A DNA stretch of 64,000 bases, taken from assembly GCA_030267565.1 (NCBI GenBank), contig BRXU01000010.1, positions 864,501-928,500 of the forward strand. Reading direction: 5' to 3'. Below are positions 45,547 through 57,162 of the stretch, piece by piece. Every line of letters begins with the position of its first letter. The first letter of the stretch is position 1. Below the pieces are notes generated by a model. That model was not told the origin of the DNA. It did not search any database and saw only the letters and a list, made by a program, of their open reading frames with translations. Position numbers and translations under genes: made by a program. This stretch comes from Pleodorina starrii. Lineage: Eukaryota; Chlorophyta; Chlorophyceae; Chlamydomonadales; Volvocaceae.

Positions 45547-48307
45547 TCAGCAGCAGCAGCAGCAGTTCCCTACGCAAATCCCCTCCCTCCCTCTGCTTCC
45601 TCGTGGAGTCAGCTGCTTATGCCATGCCAAAACCCAGCTGCAGCAAGCAGGAGGAGCAGCAGCAGCGCCACAACCCAACCCTGACGCCCCGACGTCTGTG
45701 AACCCAAAACCCGACGCGGAGCATCGGCCTGTCCTCCCTCTCCTCCCACGCACCGTCTCACTCGGGCCGCCCTGCACCCCGCCTGCGCCCCGCGCCTTGA
45801 CTTCCGCTCGAAGGTCCTCCAGTTCCATCACGTTGGCCCCATGGAAGTGCCAGCGGGTCACCGCGGCCTCCAACACTGCCGGCCAGTCCACCGAGCAGCC
45901 CGCCTGCAGAAGCAGCCGCACCACGGCGGCCGCAGCACACGACTCCAAGGGTAAGGACCGGACACACTCCACGGCAAGTCCCGCAGGGTAGGGCTGGCCC
46001 AGCATCTGAAGCAAGCGGGCCAGTGTGCGCAGGTCGCCGTTGGCGGCAGCTTTCTTGTAGACCTGCATACGACCGTCCTGCAGTGCCAAAGGGCACGGGC
46101 ATGGTTTGATAGGGACGTGCCCAGACAAAGGCTCAGTCAGTCAGGCAGGTGTATATATATTTTATGATGAGTTGATGACCCGCAAAAATAAACAAGCCTA
46201 CCAATCAAGAGCTGTTCTGGCCGCATACACCCTGGGTGCTCGCTCGACAAGCAAATCTTCGGATGCTGCTCAACAGCAAAGGATACAGGATCTGCCATGT
46301 GCACTGCCACTGCCCTGCCCCACCCAACACCCCCCTCTCACCCCCTGCGGTGCCGGGCAGTTGTGGTCCGCCAGCCCTCCCCACGTCTCATTCGGGCCGC
46401 CCTGCACCCCGCCCGCGCCCCGCGCCTTGACTTCCGCTCGAAGCTCTTCCAGTTCCAACACGTTGGCCCCATGGAAGTGCCAGCGGGTCACCGCGGCCTC
46501 CAACACTGCCGGCCAGTCCACCGGGCAGCCCGCCTGCAGCAGCAGCCGCACCACGGCGGCCGCAGCACACGACCCCAAGGGTAAGGGCCGGACACACTCC
46601 ACGGCAAGTCCCGCGGGGTAGGGCCGGCCCAGCAGCTGAAGCAGGCGGGCCAGTGTGCGCAGGTCGCCGTTCGCGGCAGCTTTCGTGTAGGCCTGCATAG
46701 CTTCCTGCAGTGCCAAAGGGCACGGACATGGTTTGATAGGGATGTGCCCAAAATAAACAAGCCACATACAGACAGACAGATAGACACCCTGGGTGCTCGC
46801 CAAATCTTAGGATGCTGCTCAACAGCAATTGATACATACAGCAGGATCTGCCATGTGCACTGCCACTTCCCCGCCCCACCCAACACCCCCCTCTCACCCC
46901 CTGCGGCGCCGGGCAGTTGTGGTCCGCCAGCCACTCCAGCGCGGCCTCGATGACGCCACTCTCAGCCGCCTGCCTCCAGGGGTGGTCGCCCCAGCGGCAG
47001 CCATGGGTGAGCATCCAGGGGCCGCCGCTGGCGAGCGTCAACGCCATGAGCTCGATGTCACCTGACGCCGCAGCTGAAGCAACAGGACACTGTGCGATCC
47101 ACCCCGGGCCCAGCACATCCTCGCCCAGCAGCCAGTCCACCACCGCCCTGTGCCCGCCGTGCAACGCGTCACGAATGATCTGTCTCTTGAACCAGCCCGG
47201 GCTGTCGCCCAGTGGACGGCGGCGGTGGATAGCGCGAAGGAAGTCCAGCTTGCCAGTCAACGCGTGATGCGATGCCGCACTAAGGATCCCCCAACCGCCA
47301 TGCTCCATGGCCCGGTCGAGAAGGTACTCGTGCGTGTCCATGTCATTCGCGTCTTTCAAGTAGTTCCTGTGCCTGAGCTGCAGCAGCCCAGGCAGCCGTG
47401 GCAGCAGCCACTGCAGCCGCGGCAGGGCTCCCTGGCGGCTTACCGCGGGCGCGCAGGCGAAGGACAGGTTGCGTGCATGTTTCGCAGGCAGGCCATTGGG
47501 CAGGACTTCCAGCAGGCCGTCCAGCAGGTCAAGTGTCCATGTCAGCTTCTGCTCCCAGTCGGGTGTCGTACTGCAGGTGGTGCCCTCAACCATGTCCACA
47601 ACCATCCCGAACCAGTCAGACTCATCCATCCCGTCCAGCGCGGCTGCAGCAGCCCCGTACTCCCGCTGCAGCACAGGCAGCTCGCAGCCCTCCGCCACCG
47701 CCGGCAGGAAGTCCCGCGGGCGGGGCTCGCCAACGGGCGCCAGTGGCCGCAGCTGCTCCACCAGGTCCAAGTGGCCCCCGCGGGCGGTGGTGCACACCAG
47801 CCGGGGCACCATGTCGCCCTCCGTTGGCCCCCAGAGCCACAGCAGCTCCTGCACCAGCTCCCCGCGGCCGGCGCGAGCTGCGGCGCAGATGAGGCCCATG
47901 CGGCAGCCCTGGCCCCACAGCCAGAGACACATCTCCTCGCTGCCCGCGGCGACAGCAGCCTTGCAGACCTCGTCCGTTGGCAGGCAGCCCGCCAGCCGCA
48001 CCGCCGCCTGCAGGTTGGCCAGGACGCCGCTGGCCGCCGTCAGGCACAGCAGCTGGCGCCTCTGCTTGAGGCTTAGGAGCCGCATGACCTGTGCCTTGCT
48101 CCAGTGCTGGGAGAACAGCTCCGGCGGCGACGGCAGCGACAGGTGGAAGGTGTTGTGGGCTGCGAGCTGGGTCCTGAAGGCCCTGTTGACCATGCGCCAG
48201 ACAGCCAGGTCATTGGGCGTTAGGCCGATGATGACAGACATTATATCCCAGGCGTCCCAGACGCTGGGGGCGTCGGCGTGTCGAGCACCGGTGGGTTCAG
48301 CATCCAT
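45547..48307 (-). CDS. F-box / ankyrin-like repeat protein with duplicated terminal exon
   Basis: Minus-strand exons: 48307-46898, 46704-46342, 46077-45547; 767 codons plus stop, introns 193 and 264 bp, both phase 0 with GTGAG and CTGCAG ends. Residues about 15-60 (WDIMSVIIGLTPNDLAVWRMVNR...) resemble an F-box, followed by many helix pairs of ankyrin type (AAVAAGSEEMCLWLWGQG, AARAGRGELVQELLWLWG, TTARGGHLDLVEQLRPL). Such proteins usually serve as substrate adaptors of SCF ubiquitin ligases; that role is inferred. Exons 2 and 3 are tandem copies: each starts MQAYTKAAANGDL / MQVYKKAAANGDL and continues through RWHFHGANVxELE. Exon 2 also repeats the LADHNCPAPQG end of exon 1 with its donor site. 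The C-terminal Cys run comes from CTG repeats. The exact 3' end is uncertain. Confidence 0.75.
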
Positions 48308-51219
48308 CCTGCAACGTTACGGTAACTTGCGGTCGCAGGTAGGTGTGGAGCCGCGGGCGCGCGATGTATGACGAGGTAAGCGCACGGCGACGTCGACGGC
48401 CGGCGAGCGAGGGTGGGCAGCTGGGGTAGTGAAGCGGCGCAGCGACACCTGCACCCGCGGGATGACACGCACGGTGTAGGCGAAGGAGTCAGGGCGAAGG
48501 ATTCTCCGTATAGAAGAGTGATGTCGTTGGTTTCTGTGGAAAGGGGGCCTTCCATCAGCGAGCGGGGCCGAATGAGGCGGCCTGAGCGAGGGAAAATATA
48601 ATAGTAAATATAATAACAATTTTAATAATAATAACAATATTTGTATGCCCGGCGGAGCCGGGGCGTGGGTTAGGGGAGCGGGAGGGGTGGGGTGTCGGGC
48701 TGCCCCCATCCCAGGCCTCTCCCGTTACCGCGCCTGAGCGGGTGAGGTAACCCGGACGCGCGGCGGGTCATGCGGTACGAGGTAGGGTCAGCGCGCCAGC
48801 GCGCGCTTCCTTCTTGCGCAATGCCAGTGCAAAATAAAGTCATTTCCTGCAAGGAACCGCAGCCTCGTGGATCTACGTGGGCATCCGAGGTGTTTATGGG
48901 TTCCAGTCGACTTGTCAGGCTGCGCTGATGGTCACCAAGACAGCTTGGGGCGGTCTCATCTATCGCAGCGACTAGCAGGCATTCCAATACGGCAGGCGAT
49001 TACTTACGAAGGTCAACTAGCCCGAGTAGCTCAGCAGGGTCTTGTGGGCCTAAGCCCAACGCTGGTTGTGGAAGTCTCGCTCTCCTAGCTATCAACGTAT
49101 CAAGCTGGAGATTGTTTGCGCGTTCGATCTTCTTTGAACGTCAATTAAACAGTGGCTTTGGAAGATAGAGGGCAATAGAGGGCGAAATTAGCAGGGCCCC
49201 TGATGGGAAGGCACCCGCGAGCCCCTCCGTCCAAGGTTAACGAGGGAAGCACTAACGAGAAGCTGGAATGCCGCTTCAACGGCACTGGGACGGCGACAAC
49301 ATCACACAGGTCCTCTCTATTTATTTACACAAGCGCCTCCGTCACCTTTGGTTGCCTCGACAGCGCCTCGACCAGGAGCAAACGCCGTCTCGTTTACTTG
49401 GGTTATATTCGCGATGTATTCTAACCCGTGAGCCGCTGCGCTTGTTTGTTGAAATAAAAAAGCTCTGAGTTGCATGTATTGTCCTCGAGAGTGGAGCTGT
49501 TGCGCAACGCATTACAGTTTTCTGATGACAGGCAGACTGCCGTACGTACGGCAAACGCCCCAGACGATATCTGTTGGCGCTACCTACACACCCGACGGCC
49601 CCAGCGCAAATGTTTCCTTGCTTCCCAGGCGTGGAAGGTTGCTGCAGCCACCTTCCGCATCTTTCCACGTCCCCCATGCACGGCAACCTCCTGCCTCCTC
49701 GCACTCGGGTGCAGCAGCGTCCACACATACAACCTACCGACACACACACACACACACTCGTGTTCAGGTGTCGAGGTGGTTGAGGTCAACTACCGCGTGC
49801 GTGTCCCGCCATCCAGAAGCCGCCCGGCATACCCGTGGGATACTCACTTTCATGCCGCACCCACCTTAAGGTCTGCCCTGAGCCCCGCCGATCGTGCGCC
49901 GCAATACGATACATCATACAGTGGGCGCACGTTCTGCCAGATTAGCCCATCCAGCAGCTGTTTACCTGCCACATCCCGTTCACCGTGAACCGCCCCAAAG
50001 ACTCTCACGAGCGCCGGCGGACCCCAACTATCATCTGCAAATAAAAAGCCTTATCGGCAAAACAAACGGTGTAAAAATGTCCCTGCCTCGCCACTCCCGC
50101 GTGGAGGTCCGCTCCATTCCGTTGACTTGCTTGAAGCGCCTCGCAATGCGTCCTCCCTCACCGTCGAGGGCATGTACGTAGCCCCACGCCTCAAACGCCT
50201 ACCTGGCTATGTACGACATGGCAGAGCAGTACGGCACGCAGTACAGCCTCCGACACACCACGCACGCCGCAGCACCTCAAACCTCAAAGCGCACTCCCGC
50301 GCCTTCGCAGTATGTACAACCCATTCGTCCATCATCCGCGACCCACATAAACGGCAGCCTCAAGAGCGCAGATGCCGTACGTACGGCAACAACAACCGCA
50401 CCTCTCCATCCGTGTACCGCATGCAAACACGTGTTTGAGTCCCGTCAAGACCGTCCGCCGTCCGGCGCCCAATGACGTCGACGTGGTGCGGTGGTGGGTG
50501 CATGTGAGAGCGACACCGCCCAACCGGGGCCCAAACACCCAACCTCTCGATAGGCGCCGTGCCACATGCCCTACCTGCTGTTGCAACCCACATGTCCCGC
50601 ATGTTAATTAATTAATTAATTAATTAATTAATTTTATGCGGAGCCAGACTCTCGCGTATGTTAAGGGGACCGGGCCTAGTGAGTAATTTCTTCTCAGTTC
50701 GGCGCGATCACCAAGGGGAATCAGACCTGACGGGCGGACTGATTGATCTGAGACGTTTTCTCGAACGTCTCTGCACGATCCGGAGTTTAGCGGGCCGGAC
50801 TCACCGTTATTACCCTGGCTAACTGCCAGGGGGCCAGCGGTGGGCCCGCATGCTTGCTTGCAACGCACATACGCCCCATTTATGGCAGTCGTGCAGCCGC
50901 TGGCTCCAACGACGACGGGGGGCCGCCTCGCTCTTGTGAAAAAGGCTGCCGCCATGTGCCCAACCCGAACAGCCAGTGACTCCAATCCGTGCAACCGGTC
51001 AAGCCAGCACATACACCTGCAGCACGGCCGCACCTGACCGGCCGGGTACCGACCCGACAAGCAACTGGCAAACACCCCTTCCCGCGAATGAAAACCTGAA
51101 GCCCCAACCCAAACCCACATCAGGACAGACCGATCGCAACAACGGCCGGTTCTTGTTGTCCAGGAATACCGGTAACCGGTACAATCGGTGCTAACGTCGA
51201 CCTTCTGGCTAGGGTGCGC
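48308..51219. other. 5' flank of the F-box gene and unassigned sequence
   Basis: Contains an AT-rich patch (about 48590-48640, AATAATAATAACAAT), a short CA microsatellite at about 49740-49756, and a TTAA array at 50604-50634. A D-arm-like stretch at 49018-49050 lacks a T-arm. Frames at 49470-49988 and 50620-51504 have no recognisable motif and overlap frames on the other strand. Confidence 0.4.
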
Positions 51220-51510
51220 CGTCGCCCCACCGGCCAGACCGTACCAGCTCCCACACCCAGACTGGCACCCTGACTGCTGGACGCAAGAGACGTCGATCAG
51301 CAGCAGCAGCTTGTGCCCTTGTCCGGTCGCCACCCGGTCCGGCACAGGTTGGCAGAGCGAGGCGGATGCATGGATGAAGTCACCGTTCAAGTGCCAACCG
51401 GCGGGGTGCCACAAAGCAACCGCAGTTCCAACGGTGGCCTCTGCCACGCACAGAAAGCAGCTCCCGAGCGAGAGAAAGCGGCCGTGTGGCGTCAGCAATA
51501 ACAAGTAACC
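51220..51510 (+). repeat. Dispersed repeat R5, copy 2
   Basis: Diverged match to 45066-45310 (see that entry). It carries extra CAGCAGCAGC trinucleotides near 51298. Confidence 0.6.
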
Positions 51511-51770
51511 CGAAGATCAGCTCTTCGGGGCCAACTAACCATGATGCGTATTCGCAACCTTTCACGGGCGTATCCGTCGCGCACCCTGAACATACGCCGG
51601 ACGAGGGGCATCACGCACTGCGATGGGCGCTGGGCTGGGCCGACGCGACACGGAGCGCAAACAACCCCACCGCTACCCTACTCCTGCTGCCCACGTCCCA
51701 AACGGCGCCCTACACCCGCTACCTCACCCACCCGCTGGCCACCATGATCGGTTAAAATAGATGCATTTTT

Positions 51771-52062
51771 CAGGAACGGGGGGCCTGTACAGCGAAGTGA
51801 GCGTAGACGTTCCCAAACCCTACCCAAACTAACGGACTCACCTACTCCTGGTCAGCAACGACTCCGGCCGCGTTTTCAGTACCAGCATCCGCCGAGCGCT
51901 GGCTATGACGGCGGCATCCATTCGCGCTCGTACTGGCCCCGCCCTCTCTTGGACACCTCCCCAATGGGTGCGTAGGCGGCTGCGCAGTATGACCGAGAAG
52001 CCACCCGCCGCGGCGGCTCCCTCCCGTACGCGCGACAACCTGTGTCTACATCGGTGCGCGGA
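51771..52062 (+). repeat. Dispersed repeat R3, copy 1
   Basis: Matches the reverse complement of 60632-60962. Shared landmarks are CAGGAACGGGG, CGAAGTGAGCGTAGACGTTC, CAGCAACGACTCCGGCCGC, CTCTCTTGGACACCTCCCC and GACAACCTGTGTCTACA. Here the sequence runs uninterrupted from TTTTT into CAGGAACGG, so it is the empty site for R1 copy 4. Confidence 0.82.
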
Positions 52063-55000
52063 GAGATCGGTTGTTCGAACTCATAATCCTAGCTGACTTA
52101 CGGGTCTGGCGATGAGACGGCGAGTTCATGCGTGAACTGTGACGGACAGTCTGTATAATCAGGATTTCGAGCTCAATGCTAAAAGCTATAGGTCATTTCA
52201 CGTCAATGAAACCCTAATGAAGTCTATGGCAAGTGAGGTACTGAATGGTCTTTTGGAAACAGCTGCATGCGGACTGCTAGCTAGCTGGGTCTTTGGGGGG
52301 GTCCATAGCCGTAAGCGCCCTGCATGCACTGCGTGTTCGGGCGCTCACGTGCCGTGAGCGGGGGTCACCCTGGGTGTCGTCTGAGCCACCGGACACTACA
52401 AACCTTCCTGGCGATATTCTTTCCGTCTTCCCGCAGCGCTCCCCCGCACAACATCCGCTATGCTTGGGCGTCGCTAATGAAATCTGGATGGTACGTAGCT
52501 TGCTTGCCCGCCATCCATGTCCTGCGTCCGCCTCCACATGCACTCGCTCCAGCTTTTTCCAGCGGCGCATTCCGCACCCGTTGCGTAGGGTCGCTCGGGT
52601 GCAGCCTACGGCACCGCGCATTCTTATCTAGCGACTGCGTGGGCCAGCGCTACGGCCCGCCCCTTAAATGAAGGGCCCCCACGCACCAAGCCAGGCGCCC
52701 TTGTTTGTGTGTCGTCCGTCAGCCGGCGGCGGGCGCCTCCGTCTCCCACTCGTCCCCGCTGCTAATCATATCCTGAAATAGAACCCTGAGGTCCTCTGGA
52801 GACATAAATCCACACCGGATCTTCCGCATTCCTAGACCTCGCACTACGCCCGACTTGGCCGCGCGACGCCGTAGCCACAGCGTGCGTGCTATATATGCGG
52901 TGGTCTATCTGATGGGGTAGCGGCTATCGATGATGCCGGGTCCTCGTCGGTCGCGTTTCTACTAAGAGGCGCCAGGACTTTCTACACAACGAAAAATATT
53001 CTTTTATTTTTTTACTTTTCTAAAATGATTCATTCATCACATATATGCAGGAGCCGAGGGTGTTTTTGAGTGCCTCAACCGCCGGTGATCGAAGCTAACC
53101 CGGCTCGATCGCCCCGACCGGATGTCCATCCCCAAGCAATCGCACTGTCTAGCTACGTAAAGCGCCGGCCACGGATAAGCAGATGGCTGGATCGATGTCC
53201 AGCTTGCCTGCCTGCTCAACCAGTTTTGATTGCGTCAATGGGCGGGTTCACGATCCTCACAATGATTTTCTTGTATTTGGGGTGCGGTGCGGTGCGTTTG
53301 CGGTGCGAGGACTAACGTGACGACCCTATACGATTGCCGCATGCATATCGACTGTCCATATTATTACAAGATAGATTCTTAATTCGGCAATGTTCCGCCA
53401 ACGTCCTCATCACCATCTTCCGGATGGATCCTGCTGGGGCGAGCGGCTCGTTTGCTCGTCGAGGGCAAAGCTTCAATCAAGAGCCTCAAGGAAGCGGGCG
53501 AGCGAGTCACTCGATCGATGAACGAGCGACGTCCCGCTCGGCAAGTCTTGCGAGAAGCCCGCAGGAAGGTCCCGGCCAGCAGGACAACCTTGTACGGCCG
53601 TTCTGTACTGTCCGAAAGGTATGAAGATAAAAAGCAACGAAGCGAGGTTTTCATCAGATGCCGGAGTTGCGAATTGCCTTCTACTGTTAGTGGCAAGCAG
53701 GATAGGTAAACAGCTACGAAAGCTCTGCCGGCTGTATGTGCACTTATCCTGCGCGCTCGAAACCCCACTCGATCGATATATAGCTGGCAGGTCGGAGAAG
53801 ATAGCAGCAGATAGATCTGTTGATATATCTTCACTCGCCAGGGCGAGCTAGCGGCTGGAGTCCACATACAGCAAGCACACAAGGTATGCAATGAAAATCG
53901 ACGCTGTCGAGACCGAGAGCGTGAGGCTGCGCGCGCGTCTGCAGCTTTCCAGCTCCGTCCGCAATCCAATGTGCAGGATTACTTGTATATATACATGCAC
54001 GTATTGTCCGTCGTTAGTTGCTGCGCGTCCGCAGCGTAGCGCGTTACACAGCTGCAACCTTGCCGGCCAACAAGACGGGCCTGATGAGCTTCGTATGGTT
54101 GCTTGCCGCGGTTCCACGGCTGGTGGTTCCTTGGCTGTATGTATCCCCTGTATCACCGCTTGCTGGTATATTTAGTGAACCTGCTGAAGCCTACTCATTG
54201 ACAATTCTTTGGACGCACTAACCGTGGCCTCACATACATGCCCCCTCGCGCGCTCTTGTACTAGCTCGTCAGCGTCAACGTCGAGGGCGGATTTTTCATC
54301 CACGCTTGCCGTGCTGTATGGAACTACTACTGCCTTCGCTCAACACGCCACACCGCAAACTGCGGCAGCAGGTATCTTTGGGAACGTACGTCGGGGGGGG
54401 GGACACGCCTTATTCGGTCGGTGCTTCGATCTAAAATGGGCGCCCTCTGCACGCGGGTCATCAGTCCTGCCCTGCCGTACCATGCATAGCAAGTCGGCAT
54501 TCGCTTTGGGTTCGGCGCGTCCGTCCGTCCGTCCGTCTGTAGATACCTACTTGCTTGCCAGCCAGCCACTTCAGATAGAATAATGCTGCATGCATATCTC
54601 GCTGGAAGTGTCCGTCCCGTTACGTACATGCGTGTGCCCCTAGCTAGACTAAATCATGTGTGGGTGCGCGGGTGCGAGCGAATGGCCAATAAACGTCATG
54701 ACATTGAAAATGTTACGCGAAGGAAGGACTACACAATTGATTAGCTTGCCCGCTCGCTCCTTATTTGCTGCCTTCAAAGCAGGTTGGCTCACATACGTAA
54801 CGCGCGGCGGTTCGACCAACGCACCAACAACTGAGCCACGGCCGCTCCAAGCGCCTACCCCGAGCGCCGCATCCTCAGCAGTGCTCGCATCCATCCGCAT
54901 CCAGAGGCCGTGAGAAAGGTAGGTGTTATGAGCTGAACACCGATCGAACAACGCTGGTGACAGGGTTAATGATCGAACAGGGGGAGATAGCGATCCAGAG

Positions 55001-56287
55001 AATCTCGATCGGCATGCATGTATGTGGGCAGCTGCTAGTTGTATGTCCATCCGACCATCCATGGCGTACTCCCCCGACGGTTAGCACAGTTAGTTGCAGC
55101 AAAGTAACGAAAGCAGTAGAAGTAGTAGTAGCTATTAGTAATGGCAGCAAAGTAATAACGAAAGCGCAAACGTGTCGCACAAGCAAATTCTACCTGGTGT
55201 ACAATTCGCTGTCTGCATTGCGTGACTAGCGCCGGACCGCGTACAATACATATAAACGTGTATATAATTCATGTTTCAGGAGTAGGAATATGGTTTCGAT
55301 CAAAATATATTGTACTTTTTAGCAGTTAGTTGCGATCAACCAAATAAAGTCACCGTACGGTGCATGCTGCTCCATCCAATTCATTTGCAGAAATGTGAGG
55401 GACCTAGCATTGCACAGTGTCTAGAAAACTTGCAGGAGGGTGCTTTGAAATTAGTAAGGACCTTTCTGAGAAAATCACCAGCAGGGCGCTTCACAAAAAA
55501 CGTACTAACATACGAATTGTCCAGTTAGGGTGTGCTCATAAGTACCGTACACATTGCTGATCGTCGCGCAGCCCCGAAAATTGCTTATTTTGAGAGTTGC
55601 GGAGACCAAGCAGATAGGAAGTATTTTATGTAGTCGCGCCAAATCTACTAAAAGCAGCGTAGCCGGAGGTGAGAATACCAATCAAGATATGCGGTATGCG
55701 GTTGACCCTGAAAGCTATTCTGGAGTGTTCCTGAGCTCCAATGGGTACACCTGTTGTTACACTGGATGTAGGGTACGGGAGAGGTAGGGGCGGCGGGACG
55801 GCCCCTATCCTATCTATAATTTTACGAAGTTAATGAACAAAGTTGCGCACGGCCGTCAAAACATATATTGCACATTTTTGGGGATAGCTATAAATGTATA
55901 AATTTATGCGCGACGATATCGTGTGGGCGGGTACGGCATGTCCTGTTCGGTCCTGATTCGGACTTCACACGCTGAGCTGTTATCGTTGCTTCCAGCTCCA
56001 CTGATAACTTGCCTAGTTACCGTTGCTTCCAGCTCCAGTCAATGATGATTTCGTAAGGGAACGGAAGCGGCCGAATCGCAAACTTCCAATTTAAGGGTAA
56101 CCGTCCTCTCAGAACAATAGGCAGGTCTTTTAGCAGTTAGGCTACTTACATTCAAATGGTAACCAGTATCGGTCATCATTATTAATCCCGCTGAGTGACA
56201 CTAGCCTGAGATATCAGTAGTACGCAATTTGAGCGACCATCATTTGTGTTCCTGCTTCGCCAAGGGTCTCGCTACATCGCGTTATCG
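52063..56287. other. Unassigned sequence; weak coding candidates only
   Basis: A plus frame at 53383-53620 encodes a basic, helix-rich segment with RPARQVLREARRKVPASRTTLYGR, faintly like the HTH of transposases; a GTATGA donor-like site follows. Frames at 55310-55528 and 55554-55787 look protein-like in composition but match nothing I recognise. Simple runs include a G tract near 54394 and ATA-rich DNA near 55240-55280. A short direct repeat (GTTGCTTCCAGCTCCA) lies at about 55983-56035. Confidence 0.3.
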
Positions 56288-56763
56288 AAAGGGATGAGAC
56301 CCCCTGAGACCCCTTCGCGTTCTCAGCCACAACTAGTCAGTCTATTGCTGTGTGTTCTATGCAAAAAAATGTACTGATTAGTGGCGGGCGAGACACGTAC
56401 ACGTGCTAAGATGAGGTGGATCCATTTTCCCATGACCATGGAGGCTCAAAGCGGCCTTACAATGAGTACGAAGGATACAACCAAGTATACAACTTATTAT
56501 TATCCAAAGTGCGGAGACCGTTCTTCCGTTCATCGCGGATTTGATGACCTCCTGACCGCCCTCAAAATAACGCATACTTGATCAGGCAGTCAAAGCACTA
56601 AAAATGCTGTTAAGTTCATTCCTCTATCTGAGACTCGCGCATTGAAGACTTTTGAAGGGCGCGCTACGGTATCAGGGCCTGAGACCCCCGATGAGCCCGA
56701 TGGCCGTCCCATCGGAGTCTCACGAGACCCGCACAGCGGGTTGTCCAGGGGTCTCACCCCTTT
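56288..56763. mobile_element. Candidate non-autonomous DNA transposon, 476 bp
   Basis: Left end AAAGGGATGAGACCCC and right end, reverse-complemented, AAAGGGGTGAGACCCC: a 16-bp inverted repeat with one mismatch. CCTGAGACCCC recurs inside near 56304 and 56679. No convincing target-site duplication was found. The 66-codon frame inside has no motif. Confidence 0.6.
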
Positions 56764-57162
56764 ACGTATTATACTGTTATTAAACCCATCGAGTTCCCGG
56801 GGTACGCAATATTGACACGCAATGGCTGCCCCGAAGCTCATTATTCATTATCCTACCTACTACGTATTAGTTATATATAGCGTGAATATATAGCAAGTGG
56901 ATGGACTATGACGTGACGTGGCCCCGCGAAGTCGCATATTTTATTATGGCACAACCTAGACATAATAGTCATTGATACCGTATTACTACCACGTATGTAG
57001 CATTCAGGGCCTATCGGCGGGGCGGCATGCTTCGTGCGCCTGCCTGCCTTGCGTGCGGCACCTGCCTTGCGTGTTACCATTGATGAATTAACCCCATACC
57101 ACTTACCCCTGTGGCGGACGCACGCCCCCGGTTGATGTACAGCTCGTCAGCTCTTCAGCAAG

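Noticed and set aside
46106..48371. Several long plus-strand frames across the F-box gene
   Set aside because: The minus strand gives coherent exons, matching splice sites and paralogous exon copies; the plus frames are shadows in GC-rich DNA.
49018..49085. tRNA-like sequence (AGTAGCTCAGCAGGG)
   Set aside because: The D-arm is good but there is no T-arm of GTTCRA type and the acceptor stem does not pair.
50620..51504. A 294-codon minus-strand open frame
   Set aside because: Cys- and Gly-rich composition without any motif; it overlaps repeat R5, where homologous sequence does not keep the frame.
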